Assembly: GCA_905221605.1 (NCBI GenBank)
Contig: CAJNDS010002086.1
Location: forward strand, 507,501-571,500
Length of the DNA stretch: 64,000 bases
Direction of reading: 5' to 3'
DNA from: Symbiodinium natans
Lineage: Eukaryota; Sar; Dinophyceae; Suessiales; Symbiodiniaceae
Shown piece by piece: positions 21,352-33,016 of the stretch. The notes beneath the pieces are model-generated. The model was not told where the DNA came from. It saw only the letters and a list, made by a program, of their open reading frames with translations, and did not search any database. The translations under genes were made by a program, and so were the position numbers. Within the stretch, counting starts at the first letter, position 1; each line of letters starts with the position of its first letter.

Positions 21352-22976
21352 GCCAACCCGACGCTTTGCGAAGCAGTGCTGCTGACAAGCTGAGCGGAGC
21401 AGGGCTTGCCCAGAATTCCCGATCTACCATGAGTAACCCTAAACCCTAAACCCTAAACCCTAAACCCTTACGCCCTGTAAAGCCTGAAGCTACGGAGAGC
21501 TCTAGAGAAAGCACCCAAATCGGACTCCACAGCCAGGGGAGGAGCCGCGGCTGATTTGGGGCTTGTATGGGGCTTCGCGGCAGATTCAAGTTTCGGACCT
21601 TATAATAGGCTGGTCGGTGATAGCCGAACTTGTGTTTGAATTGAAGGAGTTCAGGGCTTACCCTGACTGAATGTGCACACGGCCCGGCGTACACTGTACA
21701 GAAGCCAGGGAGACTCTGAGATTTCGAGGCTCTGGAGCAAGTGGGATCTAAGTGTGCAAGGCATGGAAAGCATGCGGCCCTTGTCTCATTGCATTCGCTT
21801 CTGAACAACTCAGCTTCCCGTAAAGGCGCACATTCTTGTTTATCATGGACTACGGAGTATGACAGAGTGTGTCTTTTGAGCGGTGCAGTCGCTTCGAACT
21901 TTTCTGAGATGTTTCGTGAGGCTGAGCTTGTTGCACAGGCTTAAACTGCAAAGCCTCCTGTTTGCCATGCTTTTGCATGGCAAGTGCGTATGCACGATGG
22001 GCTTCCGACAGTTGCTCGCTAACAAAAAATGCTCGAGGCAACTTGTGCTGACTCGTTCTCGCCCGCCACATTGCAAGAAACCAGCATCGGTAGTCGGTTA
22101 GTCGGCCTCCCTTCGTGCATGCGACCCATAAACTTGATACGCTATGCGAGTGCGAGATACTGTCAGTGGCCAAGGCCCGCTAGAAAGGGTTTGGTGTGGA
22201 AACGTGGGGGGTGCAGCAAGTCATCGAATCACACCCGAAAGATCTCAGACTCTACTTTTGTTCGGCCTCAACCCGAACCCAAACCCCTAAGCCCCCTTCC
22301 CCAGACTCGAAAGTGCATCGTTGGACGGGGCTCTGCGGCAGGTGAGAGTGTGTCATGATAGAAGGGCAAGAATGGCTGAGCTTTCCAACGACGGTTCTGA
22401 GTGTACATGGTATGCTGATGGAAACACCCATGTCACTATATTATGAACCGCCAATCTCTTGTGCCGGCAACACACACACAACACAATACCCAATTTCTGA
22501 ACACTCAAAGGCCAAAGACCAAAGACACGCATGCGTCAGGTGGAATCTAACTCTGCTGGCGTCGCGAATCTGCTCGAGTACTGGTCCCGTCCAAAGGCCT
22601 CCTTGGCGCAGATCAATCAGAGCTGGGTCAGGGTCGTTTATGGTTTATGTAGCTTTTTTGTTTCAGTACGTCGTGAGGGTCAAATGTTTTGACAATGTGT
22701 GCATGTGTGTGTGTGTGTGTGTGTGCGTATGTTCGGAGTGCAGCGTGCCAGTCCATTTCATGCCATGGGGCTTACCAGACATGGGCTTAGGCATGTGTGA
22801 TCTACAAGGCCTTACCGCCTTAGCAGTGACTTGTGCCACACTTGGGCATGAGAACTGTTTTCGTAGTCCATCTATCACACAAAAACCATGGCTAGATTCC
22901 TTTCGAAGGCCCAGCTACGTGGTTGGAAGTCAGACCATTTGGCTTCACGTTACGCTTTGTAGGCTTGTTTGTGCAA

Positions 22977-23016
<40 letters not shown>

Positions 23017-23533
23017 GGTGGGTGGGTGGGTGGGTGGGTGGGTGGGTGGGTGGCGCGTGTGTGTGGGTGGGTGGGTGGGTGCGTGCGCGTGCGTGCTTGC
23101 GTGCGTGCGTGCGCGTGCGTGCTTGCGTCCGTGCGTGCGCGTGCGTGCGTGTGTGACCACACTCCTGTCCGCAGGCAGATCGCATCACAGAGGAGTTTGC
23201 CCATGGCTTCGTGCTGCAAACCGCACTCGGGCTGCAAAGCACACTTCATTGACACGTTCGGCCTGTTGCTTGGGATTCATCGTTCTTGACAGAATTGTTT
23301 TCTGAAAACAGCTTGGCAGGATGTGCTCGAAGAAAGTTCGACTAGACATTTCACAAAGTTCGTGACCAAAGCTTCGACAGTCCCCCTCCTGCCCTGCAGA
23401 ACTTCAGAACCCTGAACCTCAAGACAAGTACGGGTTAATAACAATGAGGGACCCCCAATATAGACCCCAAATAGCAGGAACCCTAAAAGAAGGACCCCAA
23501 AAAGGTACCCCTAGTATCGCAACCCCTCCAAAG
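21352..23533. other. No firm gene; microsatellite-driven frames
   Basis: 21850-22970 is free of telomeric repeats and TIR elements but offers no clear exon chain. The long plus frame 22355-23305 owes its length to two GT repeats. 23431-23530 is a worn TIR-like block similar to 37911-38010 and, inverted, 44920-45000. Confidence 0.45.
22978..23156. repeat. GT / GGGT / GCGT microsatellite
   Basis: Alternating purine-pyrimidine with no stops, which creates long false frames on both strands from 22355 to 23305. Confidence 0.95.
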
Positions 23534-23661
23534 TTTCGGCAAGACTGCAAGTCGGAGCACTTTAGCATCTTGAAGGCTCGCTGGCTTCGGTCCATGTTGG
23601 TGCCAAAACCCCAAGCCTTCGATCCTGTTCCTCCAGGCTTCCATCATTGGAAAAACTTGGG
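23534..23661 (+). CDS. Exon ending at a telomere-like donor
   Basis: After CCCCTCCAAAG the frame reads FRQDCKSEHFSILKARWLRS, MLVPKPQAFDPVPPGFHHW and KNL, ending where GTTTGGGGTTTAGGG begins. It lies just right of a degraded TIR-like stretch (23431-23530) rich in GGACCCC blocks. Confidence 0.38.
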
Positions 23662-24681
23662 GTTTGGGGTTTAGGGTTTAATTAGGGTTCAGGGTTCAGG
23701 GTTCAGGGTTCAGGGTTTAGGGTTTAGGGTTTAGGGGATGATTGTTTAGGGGGTGATTAACTGTGCAACCCTTGGAAACACGTGCCATGCTATGGTCACC
23801 GAGGACCAAGCTTCACCCCATCACAGCCGGATATTCTTCTTTGCAACCAACAAGGCCGCGGATGCGCGAGAGTGGGCTCCACAGCAGCACTTTTGAGGCC
23901 TCCCTCCCTCCCTCCCTGTCCTCTTCCTTCTGCAACCTACGCTGCCGTTCTTCCGGTTGCGCCCCCGAAACAACGTAATCTTCATGCTCGGGCTTGTGGG
24001 CTTGTGCAGGAGACAGAAGAAGAAAGCATGTGGATTTCCTGCCTTAGAGGGTCGAGATGGACATGGCAGCAGACTTGCGCCCAAAGCCCTGCTTGTACAG
24101 CCTAGCACCAAACTCAGGTATCATGAAGCAGACATTCTCACATAAAGGCTCGAGGCTAAACGGCCTGTCCTAAATCTGTCAGGCTCGGGTGCTGCAGGAT
24201 ATGCACTATTTTCTGAACTGGTTGACACTTACCAGAGCGCTGAGCACGACCCTCTTCTCAGAGCCATAAACCACCTGATGTGATTGAATCCGACTTGGAA
24301 AATCCAATTCTGGCAACTTCGATCGTCCCCTCCAAAGCTCCCACCAAAAAACCTCAAGCCCTAAGCAACCCTAAACCAACAACTTCAAACCCTAAACCCG
24401 AAACTGCCTAAAGCAAAAACCTCAAAGCCTGCAAAGCCTGAGATGTCCCCTAAACCCTAAACTGCCCCAAACCCTAAACCAAAAACTCGAAACCCTAGAC
24501 TCTAAACCAACAACCTCAAAGCCTGAGATGTCCTCAGGTTCAAGCCATCCGATCCATCCTCGAGATTCCTCAGACGTTCCCTGGGCCAGCAAGAGCCGAG
24601 GGTTTGAATCAAGAGCCTGGGGCTGTTTTCCTATAGTTTAGGGTTTAGGGTTCAGCTCTATACCACAAGTCTTGCTCATAG

Positions 24682-24839
24682 GTTCGATCCACGCACTTAC
24701 GTGGCATTCATGGCTTGGGGGTTCAGGGTCGAGCTTTGGGATCATGTCCTCAAAACCCTCAAGCCTAAAAACCCTAAAGCCTGAAGGCTGGAAGCTTTTC
24801 TGGGAGAGGCGGTCAACATGGCCACGCACTCGGCTGGGG
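24682..24839 (+). CDS. Two small exons with telomere-variant intron ends
   Basis: The acceptor AAGTCTTGCTCATAG leads to FDPRTYVAFMAWG, which ends at GTTCAGGG (24721). The intron ends with degenerate CCCTAAAGCCTGAAG. The second piece continues in phase 2 as LEAFLGEAVNMATHSAG, again ending at GTTCAGGG (24840). Confidence 0.4.
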
Positions 24840-25129
24840 GTTCAGGGTTATTGTGGGCTCATGCAAAAAGAAGGGCCTGGGGCTTGTGGAGAGGTCTGTT
24901 GCGCGTTCTACTGCACCGATGGTTCAGGACAGTTCATGGTGTGGGTGCTTTCTGTTGTCCATGCCTTTTAGACAGAAGCTGGCGGGAACTTTGTGGGGAA
25001 GAATGACGTGCAATTTCGTACACACCAGCCCATTGTCAATACTCAAAAGTCTAACTCAAGTGCTTTCGATGAGGGCATGGCATATGGCATATAACCCTAA
25101 ACCCTAAACCCTAAATCCTAAACAACCCT

Positions 25130-26400
25130 AAGCATGGGCAAGCCAACTCGCAGGCGGTGCAGGCACCAATTGCGATGTCTTCTCCGTCTCTCCTCTGCGT
25201 AGGCAGGGAAGAGTCGCTTTTCAACTTTGAAACGACAAAAAAGCCTGATCCTCACATCCGCAGATGACCGCGAATATCCTGGAGCCCGGATTCAGCGGTG
25301 CGAGTTGTGGTCTTTAGGGTTTAGGGTTTAGTGCTGCAAAAAAGGGTTTTAGGCCCACCAACACGAGTCACTTGAGTTTGAGAGGTAATCATTGGTTTGG
25401 GAGGAGCATTTGGCATTTTTTGCTCGAGGTCGTTGCGAAGAAATGAGAACTACAAGGTACACGGGCCTCAAGCAGCCGCCGGCCGCAAACTGGATAAGAA
25501 ACTCTGAAACAGGCAGTTTGTACTTTCAACTGTACTTCCAGGCGGCCGGCAAAGAAGGACTGTCGATCTGAAAACTAGTTCAGGGGCACTTCAAGAGATG
25601 ACGGACTCAGGGAGCTGCGGCACAGCAGGGTTCGAAAGCAAAGCAAAACACTGTGAATACCAGTGTCTTGGGCATGTGCACCAAAGGCATGGAGGCTTGT
25701 CACAGCGTGTCTTGTTCCACATCCTCGTGCAGTATGTTGTGCAGAGGCAAAAACGCTGCAAATACTCGTGCTGTGGGCATGGTCGTCATATGAAATATCG
25801 TTGTGTTCCCTTCCCACCCACCCACCCACCCACCCACCCAAACCGAAAAAAGAGGGGGGAAACCTTGTGGCCGAGCAGGGCGAGGGTTCCAACTACAATC
25901 AAGACCTCAGCGTAATTCCCGCTTAAGACATCTCCCCTGCCCTGCCGCTTGTAACTGTTAAATCTAAGCCCGTTCTCGGACGGTGAAGCAAAGCTCCAGC
26001 CCAAAGCCATCTGGATTCTCAGCTTAAGCCTGTAGAGCCATTGCAGGATCGGACCGGGATCCATCGGAGTCGGGGACTCAGACTTACCGAAGACGCCAAA
26101 GGGCCCGAACGAGAATCATCGAAACATGCCGAAACCCTTGGACGCTGTGTGCTTCACTGTGCGGGAACTCTTGGGGCGTGAATTCCTGAATGCGCATTCG
26201 TCTCTCTATAAACCCTCGGATGGGTGGCCATTTTCAGGCTGGGGGGATGGCGACTCCTTGCTTTAGCGTTCGACATTGGGGCTTGGACGGTGGCTGTGGA
26301 TGGTTCTTTCGTTCTCTCGCTGCTTGTTCCCCCATGCCGTCTTATGTTGCTGGCTGCTTGCGCTCGGTGTTGGCCCCAAGCAGCTTCCCCTTTTTCCAAT
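25130..26400. other. No convincing gene seen
   Basis: Contains a CCCA microsatellite (25812-25841) and short telomeric remnants at 25313. Open frames of 80-105 codons occur on both strands with no features favouring either. Confidence 0.45.
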
Positions 26401-26408
26401 CCTTGCAA

Positions 26409-26449
26409 TGTGGCGCTAGACCCTGAACTTCCCAGGGTCTAGCGCCACA
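26409..26449. repeat. Perfect 17 bp inverted repeat, 7-base loop
   Basis: TGTGGCGCTAGACCCTG followed by AACTTCC and the exact complement. It is GC-rich and unrelated to the TIR families; it could be a stable RNA hairpin or cruciform. Confidence 0.85.
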
Positions 26450-26543
26450 ATGAAGAACCCCCCCCTCGACCTGCACCCAAACCTGTCGTGCACTGAGCCC
26501 AACATGGGCTGCGACTCTGTGTGGCTGAACATAGGGTGCCCAG

Positions 26544-26704
26544 ATGTACCCAGTGCTGCAGCAGTTTGGGGTCATGGAGGCGCAGCTCCAGCAGGAAGGG
26601 CTAAGTCCGCCAGGGTGGCAACCGAAGACGTCAGCGATGACGACGACGACGACGATGCTGGGAGCTTTGTGTCGGCCATGGACGACGAGGACGCGAGTCC
26701 CTAA
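26544..26704 (+). CDS. Exon-like region with an acidic tail
   Basis: Two frames are open. One begins MYPVLQQFGVMEAQLQQEGL after the acceptor GGTGCCCAG. The other, from the acceptor CAGCAG at about 26595, reads RAKSARVATEDVSDDDDDDD then AGSFVSAMDDEDASP to TAA. The run of GAC/GAT codons with T/C changes only at third positions favours the Asp frame for the 3' part. Confidence 0.33.
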
Positions 26705-26897
26705 ACACGAAGCCCTAAACCCTAGGGGGGTATAAGGGGGGGGGTACAAGAAGGGTAGAAGGGGGGGCCAGAGGGGGGGCGCTCGGATCTACAGTTCTTT
26801 CAAGCGCAAATCTGCCCCCGACCTGCGGGTGAAGGACCCTTTGCCTGATCTTCCTGGACTTGAAGCGGGCAGGACTGGCTGCATCTTCACGCTGGCG

Positions 26898-27002
26898 CCT
26901 AAACCCTAAACCCTAAACCCTAAACCCTAAACCCTAAACCCTAAACCCTAAACCCTAAACCCTAAACCCTAAACCCTAAACCCTAAACCCTAAACCCTAA
27001 CC
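26898..27002 (-). repeat. Telomeric array
   Basis: About 15 uninterrupted CCCTAAA units; with 27269-27343 it encloses a 270 bp segment, and 27449-27528 has the opposite orientation. Confidence 0.93.
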
Positions 27003-27345
27003 TCAGCCCAAGAGCCCCGGCGAATAGCATGGCCTTTGGGGATGGAGGCTTTGTGCTGGTGGGAGGAGGTCCCCCTACAGTGTTTGCAATATTCACATTC
27101 GGGTACTTGCCGAAGTTCAAGGTGTGAGTGACTCCAAGCCCTCCACACCCTCCGTAGATATCCCAAAATTCCAAGCCTCCGAGCTCAAACCTGCAAGTAC
27201 CAAGGAGGTAGGGTAGTAGGGCTTTGGCAGTACACAAAAAATCGCATGTCCATGCCCATCTGTGCTCCAAACCCTAAACCCTAAACCCTAAACCCTAAAC
27301 CCTAAACCCTAAACCCTAAACCCTAAACCCTAAACCCTAAACCAG

Positions 27346-27431
27346 GACGGTTTCTTTGGGCAGGCCCCTTCAGATCGACGAGCTTGGCGCCCAGCAGGTT
27401 CAAGGTCTATCCACGCGTGCCTTCCGAAACG
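27346..27431 (+). CDS. Exon between telomeric arrays with a canonical GTAAGC donor
   Basis: A C-rich array ends in the acceptor AAACCAG. TVSLGRPLQIDELGAQQVQG plus LSTRAFRN ends at G|GTAAGC, a near-consensus donor that owes nothing to telomeric repeat. The downstream intron carries a G-rich array. Confidence 0.48.
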
Positions 27432-27913
27432 GTAAGCATGCCTTGGGATGTTGAGGGTTTAGGGTTTAGGGTTTAGGGTTTGGGGTTTAGGGTTTAGGGT
27501 TTAGGGTTTAGGGTTTAGGGTTTAGGGTTATACTACCCAGTCCTGAAAAGGGATTAGAATAAGGGGGGGGGGGGTACTAGAATCCCGATTGATTAATGAA
27601 GGGGCTCATCCTAAGGGAGAAACTACCCTTAGAGAGGGGTCAGGAAAGTTCAAGTGCTCTCGGGCAGGAAGTGCCGTTGCAATCGTTGGCGCACGGCCAT
27701 GTGAGAAACCTACTGCAAGTTGCCTACAGTACTGCGTACATCTGCGTACCAATGAGCATGCACCGCTTCTTCGAACATCGTTATGGTCATCTGGTGCAGG
27801 AGATGTTCGTGCACCCAAGACATGAAGCAAAAGAACAACTTTCACAAAAGAACGCTCAGATTGTCGATGGCTGACACCCCGACCCGAAGCGAAATCCGAA
27901 GGCCGGGTCCCAC

Positions 27914-28028
27914 AAGGAGGGGCCCCCTTACTATACTAACCGTCGTTAAGGGACTTATAACCTAATTTAGGATCCTTATAACCCAATTTAGGGCTCTGAT
28001 AACTCTACTTATAACTAGGGGGCCCCAC
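27914..28028. mobile_element. TIR element family I, copy 1
   Basis: 115 bp, GGAGGGGCCCCCTTA to AACTAGGGGGCCCCACC, with a central ATAACCTAATTTAGG repeat. Confidence 0.75.
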
Positions 28029-28424
28029 CTTGCAGCCTTCCCCGGCCGAGGCCAGCCAGTATTGAGGCAATGTTCGAGAATACACGGCAGTGGCAAACCT
28101 TCAAGCTTTCCGGCAGCATGGCGGCTTTTCCCACCTTAATTAGGGTTGAGTGTTTAGGGTTCAGGGTTTAAACCCAAAAAAGCCCCTAGAATGTCCCGAA
28201 GCCTTGGATTAGACAGCCTTATCAAGATCTGGGCCCAAGTCTCCAAAGCGGTCGTTGGGTATCCTCGGCTGTTGCAGATATTTCTGGGGAGTCGGGAGTT
28301 GATCCCCAGCCCGTACGTTTTAGGAGAAGTGAGGGGTGTACAATTAAAGCCGCCTTCGCTGTAACTTGCCGGGACGCTTTTGGAAGCACTGGAAATCATG
28401 TGCAGTCCATGTGTCGTCCCAAAA

Positions 28425-28539
28425 CCCAGATCTTCCAAAACCCCTGAATTAAGGAATAGACCCTAAAATTTATACTAAGGATCCTTATTATGAATTAGGG
28501 TATATACCTTATAATTCAGGGGTATTTGGAAGATCTGGG
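28425..28539. mobile_element. TIR element family A, copy 2
   Basis: 115 bp, same ends and central palindrome as copy 1, flanked by AA. The surroundings are open in more than one frame, so the frame test is uninformative here. Confidence 0.8.
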
Positions 28540-28671
28540 AATATGCAAGCAGCCCCGAGGCTCACAATCCCAAGCATGAGGGTGCGCCTCAGCTTGGGGA
28601 CCTCCGCAGCTCAGACCCTGCTTGCTGGACTGGTGGTGGTATTCTCAAGCCTGCGATTTCAAGTGTAGGGT

Positions 28672-28794
28672 TCTGGGGTTAGGGTTTAAGGTTTAGGGTT
28701 TAGGGTTTAGGGTTTAGGGTTTAGGGTTTAGGGTTTAGGGTTTAGGGTTTAGGGTTTAGGGTTTAGGGTTTAGGGGGGGGGGGGGGGGGGGGGC
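28672..28794 (+). repeat. Telomeric array running into a poly-G tract
   Basis: About 14 TTTAGGG units whose last GGG expands into a run of about 23 G. Confidence 0.92.
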
Positions 28795-29304
28795 AGGGGA
28801 GATCCGGTTTCGTCTAGCGCAGTCTTTCGGGAAGTTTGTTTCCAGGCTTTCAGGACACATCTTTGAATGCTTTTGAGTGGTATAGCCTTCGACAACGCTG
28901 AGCCCAAATTGTTCTAAGACTCTCTAACCGACATGTATTGCAGTGGCCTCATATTTCTTATATAGCTTCTTTTGTAAGGTGCCACGCCTGCCGCTCAAAC
29001 CGCATGCTTGCCCGGCCGAAGCAATAAGGCATGTTAACCAGGTAGTTGCCAGTTGCCGCAGGAAAAATGTTACAAGTCCTGTCTGCATCGAGATGCGTGG
29101 CTCCGGGCCGTCAGGAATGCGTACCACCCAACCCTAAACCTGAAGCAAAATCCCGTACACTAAACCCTAAACCCTAAACCCTAAACCCGAAACCCTACAT
29201 GGGATCAAACTTGCGGACGCTGACCTTGCTCAACCTTGAAACATTGAACAAAGCCGTGTAACCATTGCGGGGGCCTCTTCTTGGCACCATTGCGGCCACT
29301 GAGA

Positions 29305-29416
29305 CTTTGTGGTGCTTTACTGTAACTTTAGATCCTTAGCCTTTTTGGGTTTATTGGGTTTCTTAATAAGGCAGCTAAAATTTTAATTTTTAGCTGCCCT
29401 TCTGAGTGTAGCCAAG
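29305..29416. mobile_element. Element family G, copy 1
   Basis: 112 bp, CTTTGTGGTGCTTTACTG to GTGTAGCCAAG; the inner inverted AGCTAAAAxTTT block could form a hairpin. Over 90% identical to copy 2 by eye, suggesting recent movement. Confidence 0.75.
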
Positions 29417-29856
29417 TTGGGTGGTTGGCCCCTGATTTGTCTCAATGCTGGCCTTGTATTTCCCCATTCTCAGTCGCATGCGCGCAGCATCAACAGACAC
29501 ATGCCTAGACTGTGTACACATCCCGTTTTAGCTCACATCACTGAATCGAAGCTCCGGCCAAAATTTCTAGAACAAAACGGACACTCTTTTGCAGCCCCTT
29601 TGGGTCCGAGGTGAATCTAATCCCCCTGAGCCCTGCACACTGAAACCCCAGCTCTAGAGTCTAGACGGGGCCCTAAGTTCAAGAACCAACTCATCATAAA
29701 CTTACGAAGCCCTTTTATACCCCTAAACCGCCCTAAACCCTAAACCCTAGCCCCTAAACCCTAAACCCTGAACCCTAAACCCTAAACCCCAAACCCTAAA
29801 CCCTAAACCCTAAACCCCAAACCCCAAACCCTGAACCCTCATCACCCCCTGAGCAG

Positions 29857-30193
29857 GAGCTCCCTCCTTCTGTGAGGAGATCCGCCTCCGCGAGCGGGTG
29901 CCGCTGCACCTCACAGTCGGTGGATTGCAGGCAAGGAGAGGGAAGGACCCAAGGGTTAGGGTTTAGGGTTTAGGGTTTAGGGTTTAGGGTTTAGGGTTTA
30001 GGGTTTAGGGTTTAGGGTTTAGGGTTTAGAGTTTTCCTAGCCGTAAAGAAAGTGTTCATCGGGTTGGGGGGGGGGGCCTTAGGCAGGTCATTTACGCAAG
30101 GAGTGCTTTCATGGAAAGGAGAAGAAAATCAAGGACCGGAAGTGCTCTGATGCTTGCAAGAAGATAACCCACAAAATTTCTTGGGAAGTTGAC
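29857..30193 (+). CDS. Exon pair across a telomeric/poly-G intron, Lys/Cys-rich product
   Basis: The acceptor ACCCCCTGAGCAG follows a C-rich array. APSFCEEIRLRERVPLHLTV plus GGLQARRGKDPR ends at GTTAGGG (29955). The intron is array plus a G-run, ending GGGCCTTAG. The next exon (30083-30193) joins in phase 0: AGHLRKECFHGKEKKIKDRK and CSDACKKITHKISWEVD, ending at GTTTTACG. The spaced Cys and His might bind metal, but no family is recognised. Confidence 0.47.
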
Positions 30194-31308
30194 GTTTTAC
30201 GAGGTGTTTTACGGGCTCTACGGGCTTACAGGTGCATCCACCCCCTCTTCCAACCCTAAACCCTAAACCCTAACCCCTATGTGTGTGGGCACTGGGGGTG
30301 GGACTCTAAGTCGGATCCAGAACAGGCAGCTGCATGGCTTTGAGGTTCAGAGGCCGTTTAGCCGAAACGCTCTCCTTTGAATTGCCCTACCCCCGTCACC
30401 TCACGAAGTAGCAAAGGCTGTAGGTGAGCTCTCTGTAGGGTTTAGGGTTTAGGGTTTAGTGGACTTGACCTAAGAGCAATTACGCTCACCCCTAAACCCC
30501 AAATACGAAACCCCGCCAGATTGGCTTCTCCACCTCCTCTCACCGTTCGGGTGCAGCGCTGGCGCCGATGGCTCTGCTGGCCGGCGTACCCCGGTCAGGA
30601 TCAGACTGATCAGACGAGGTTCGGGTTTAGCGTTTAGGGTTCAGGCTTCAGGGTTTAGAGCCATTCAGCAGCGTCCCCAAATGCCACTCCACCTGAATGC
30701 TTACTTTCGTCTCAATTCACAAGTCGGAGCTCATGATATGGCACTTAAGATCTGCCAAACCATCTGAGGTGCATACTTTACATATAAGGTTGTCTTCACT
30801 TCCGTCAGGCATGTAGATCCTGATATTTTCCTCAGGTCCCAGACACGCTGGTCGCGGTGCTCAGAAAGTGCAAGGCACGGTAGGGGGGGGTGGGCGCTCG
30901 GCATTTGGGTTTCTGGCGAATGAACCCTAAACCCTAAACCCAAAACCCGTTTTTTGAAGCCCCTTCACAGAGGTCGGTTGGGCCTCTGAAGCCCAACACC
31001 TCAAGGATATGACCACCAAGCCCGCTCACTGTTGCAACTGGATACTTTTTGTTTAGACATGTCTAAAAAGATAGCCTCCAGTTGAAACAGTCAGATGGTT
31101 CACATCTGCAATCGGCCTGGCACCGGGTCGAACACCCTCGGAGCTGAAAAGCCTCAGACCAAACCCCTAAACCCTAAACCCTAAACCCTAAACCCTAAAC
31201 CCTAAACCCTAAACCCTAAACCCTAAACCCTAAACCTAAGAAGCCGCCAGCAAGCCCGCATCCATCCGGGCCAGGAGCACGAGTCAACCTCCCTCGCGCC
31301 TTGCTCAG

Positions 31309-31361
31309 TCCAGAAGGCTCCCAAGAACCAAGAAGTCTATACTAAGAGTGAATGCTTCAGG
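31309..31361 (+). CDS. Small exon ending at a telomeric donor
   Basis: The acceptor CTCGCGCCTTGCTCAG is followed by SRRLPRTKKSILRVNAS, ending at GTTTAGGG (31362). Basic and short. Confidence 0.3.
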
Positions 31362-31614
31362 GTTTAGGGTTTAGGGTTTAGGGTTTAGGGTTTAGGGACT
31401 GGGCAGGCCCCATGTGGGTGCTTGATTTCAAGAGTTGCGAAAAATTTGGGTCGTAAGACTTTCGAGTGCAGGGTATGGATGGCAAGGACAACTTATCTTT
31501 CATATGATGAACTAGGTAGGCCCCTGGGACATTTTATATTTTTTCCCTTATTGGGTTTAAGAGGATCATATCTACAAATATTTTTTCAAAGGGCTTTAAG
31601 GGCCATCCGAGTTC

Positions 31615-31697
31615 GCCTTTAGTTGAACTTTAAACTTTTTGGGTTTCCTTTTTTAGTAGGAATATTAAAGTTTAACCTTTTTTCCCCTTGTTTATGA
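31615..31697. mobile_element. Element family H, copy 1
   Basis: 83 bp TTAGTTGAACTTTAAAC through GGAATATTAAAGTTTAACC, a short hairpin; about 95% identical to copy 2 at 50528. Confidence 0.72.
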
Positions 31698-31916
31698 AAG
31701 CACTACATAGCCGGACAAGACAAGGCGGCTGAAGGTGGAATTCTGAGTGCTTCGTCGCCCCCTATGTAAGCCACAGAACCCTGGAGTCGCACTTCGAAGC
31801 CCTAAACCCTAAGCCCTAAACCCTAAACCCTAAACCCTAAACCCTAAACCCTATGTAAACCGCACAACCCTGGAGTCCAACTTCGAAACCGCAAACCTTC
31901 AGTTTGAAACCCGCAG

Positions 31917-31974
31917 ACGCCAATTTGCCACGGGAACCCCCGAAGCGACCTCATCGACCTCCAGATCTGTTCGG
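31917..31974 (+). CDS. Small exon ending at a telomeric donor
   Basis: The acceptor TTTGAAACCCGCAG is followed by TPICHGNPRSDLIDLQICS, ending at GTTTAGGG (31975). A possible continuation after the array (acceptor CGGCTTTAG) keeps phase for 12 codons before a stop. Confidence 0.32.
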
Positions 31975-32927
31975 GTTTAGGGTTTAGGGTTTAGGGTTTA
32001 GGGTTTAGGGTTTAGGGTTTAGGGGTTAGGGGTTAGGGGTTAGGGTTCAGGGTTCATAATCGGCTTTAGGGCTCCCGAGCACAGCGTGCCCAACACAAAG
32101 CCCCCTTTGAGCCTTAGGCCTAAACCCCAAGGCCTCAATCCCTGCGCCGCTGAAACCGCAAGAACCCCAAACCTTCAGAATCCGAAGCCCTGGGCAAGCT
32201 GACCCAATCTGGGTGGTACTAAGGCGGCTGAACTGAAGGCTGCTTCGCTGAATCAGTGGAGTTAGGGTTAGGGTTTTCCGAGCCCCTAAGCCCCCTGAGG
32301 TGTTGGGGGTGGATGAGGAGCGGCAACAGGTTTAGCGATCGCTCGCGTTGCCCAGTACTTGCACTCTTTTGGGCTGTGCTATCCCTCTCCTGTAAACCTT
32401 AAGCCTGGATTTAGACACCCTAGATCCTAAGTCCTACACCCTAAACCCTGAACTCTGAACCCGAAACCCTAAACCGAAACGGAGTGCCTCAGCCCTTCAG
32501 ACTAATGACCTCCCTCCCACCGCCACAGTAACGTACAGGTGCCCTAGAGTCTTGAGATGCAAGTTGCAAGACACCCAACATCAGATCCTACCCGAGCTCA
32601 ACCCAGAAGGGGTCTAACTCGACTCCCAAACTCTGCAGGGTTTAGGGTTTAGGGTTTAGGGTTTAGGGTTTAGGGTTTAGGGTTTAGGGTTTAGGGAGGC
32701 CCTAAGCCTGAAGCCTCTAAGCTTTTTAGAGACCCTTATGCGAAACCGACATAGACTCTTCTTAGTAGGCCTGGAGTTGAGAAAAGCTCTCTTCGGTCAG
32801 GTTCGACGGGTCAACTTCGCTCGAAACGCCCGGGCCCTGACCTCCACCAAAATGTGTCGAGGGAAGGATGCGGCAACGACTCGTGGAACGCTTGTGACCC
32901 GATCTCCAATCTTTCTCTGTGGCCAGA

Positions 32928-33016
32928 CCAGGATGGGCTATTAGGCCTTAAAATCCCCATAATGAACCCTATAAAGGGCCTTTTAAGGGATTAGAGGGTA
33001 TAGTAGCCCATCCTGG
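32928..33016. mobile_element. TIR element family B, copy 2
   Basis: 89 bp, flanked by GA. Removal with one GA joins PISNLSLWPE to SSQVLASSSRAHLA. Confidence 0.8.

Noticed and set aside
22355-23305. 316-codon plus frame
   Set aside because: It crosses two GT-type microsatellites that lack stops in several frames; no domain and no splice support.
28351-28668. Frame restoration across family A copy 2
   Set aside because: All three frames are open on at least one side, so the test has no power here.
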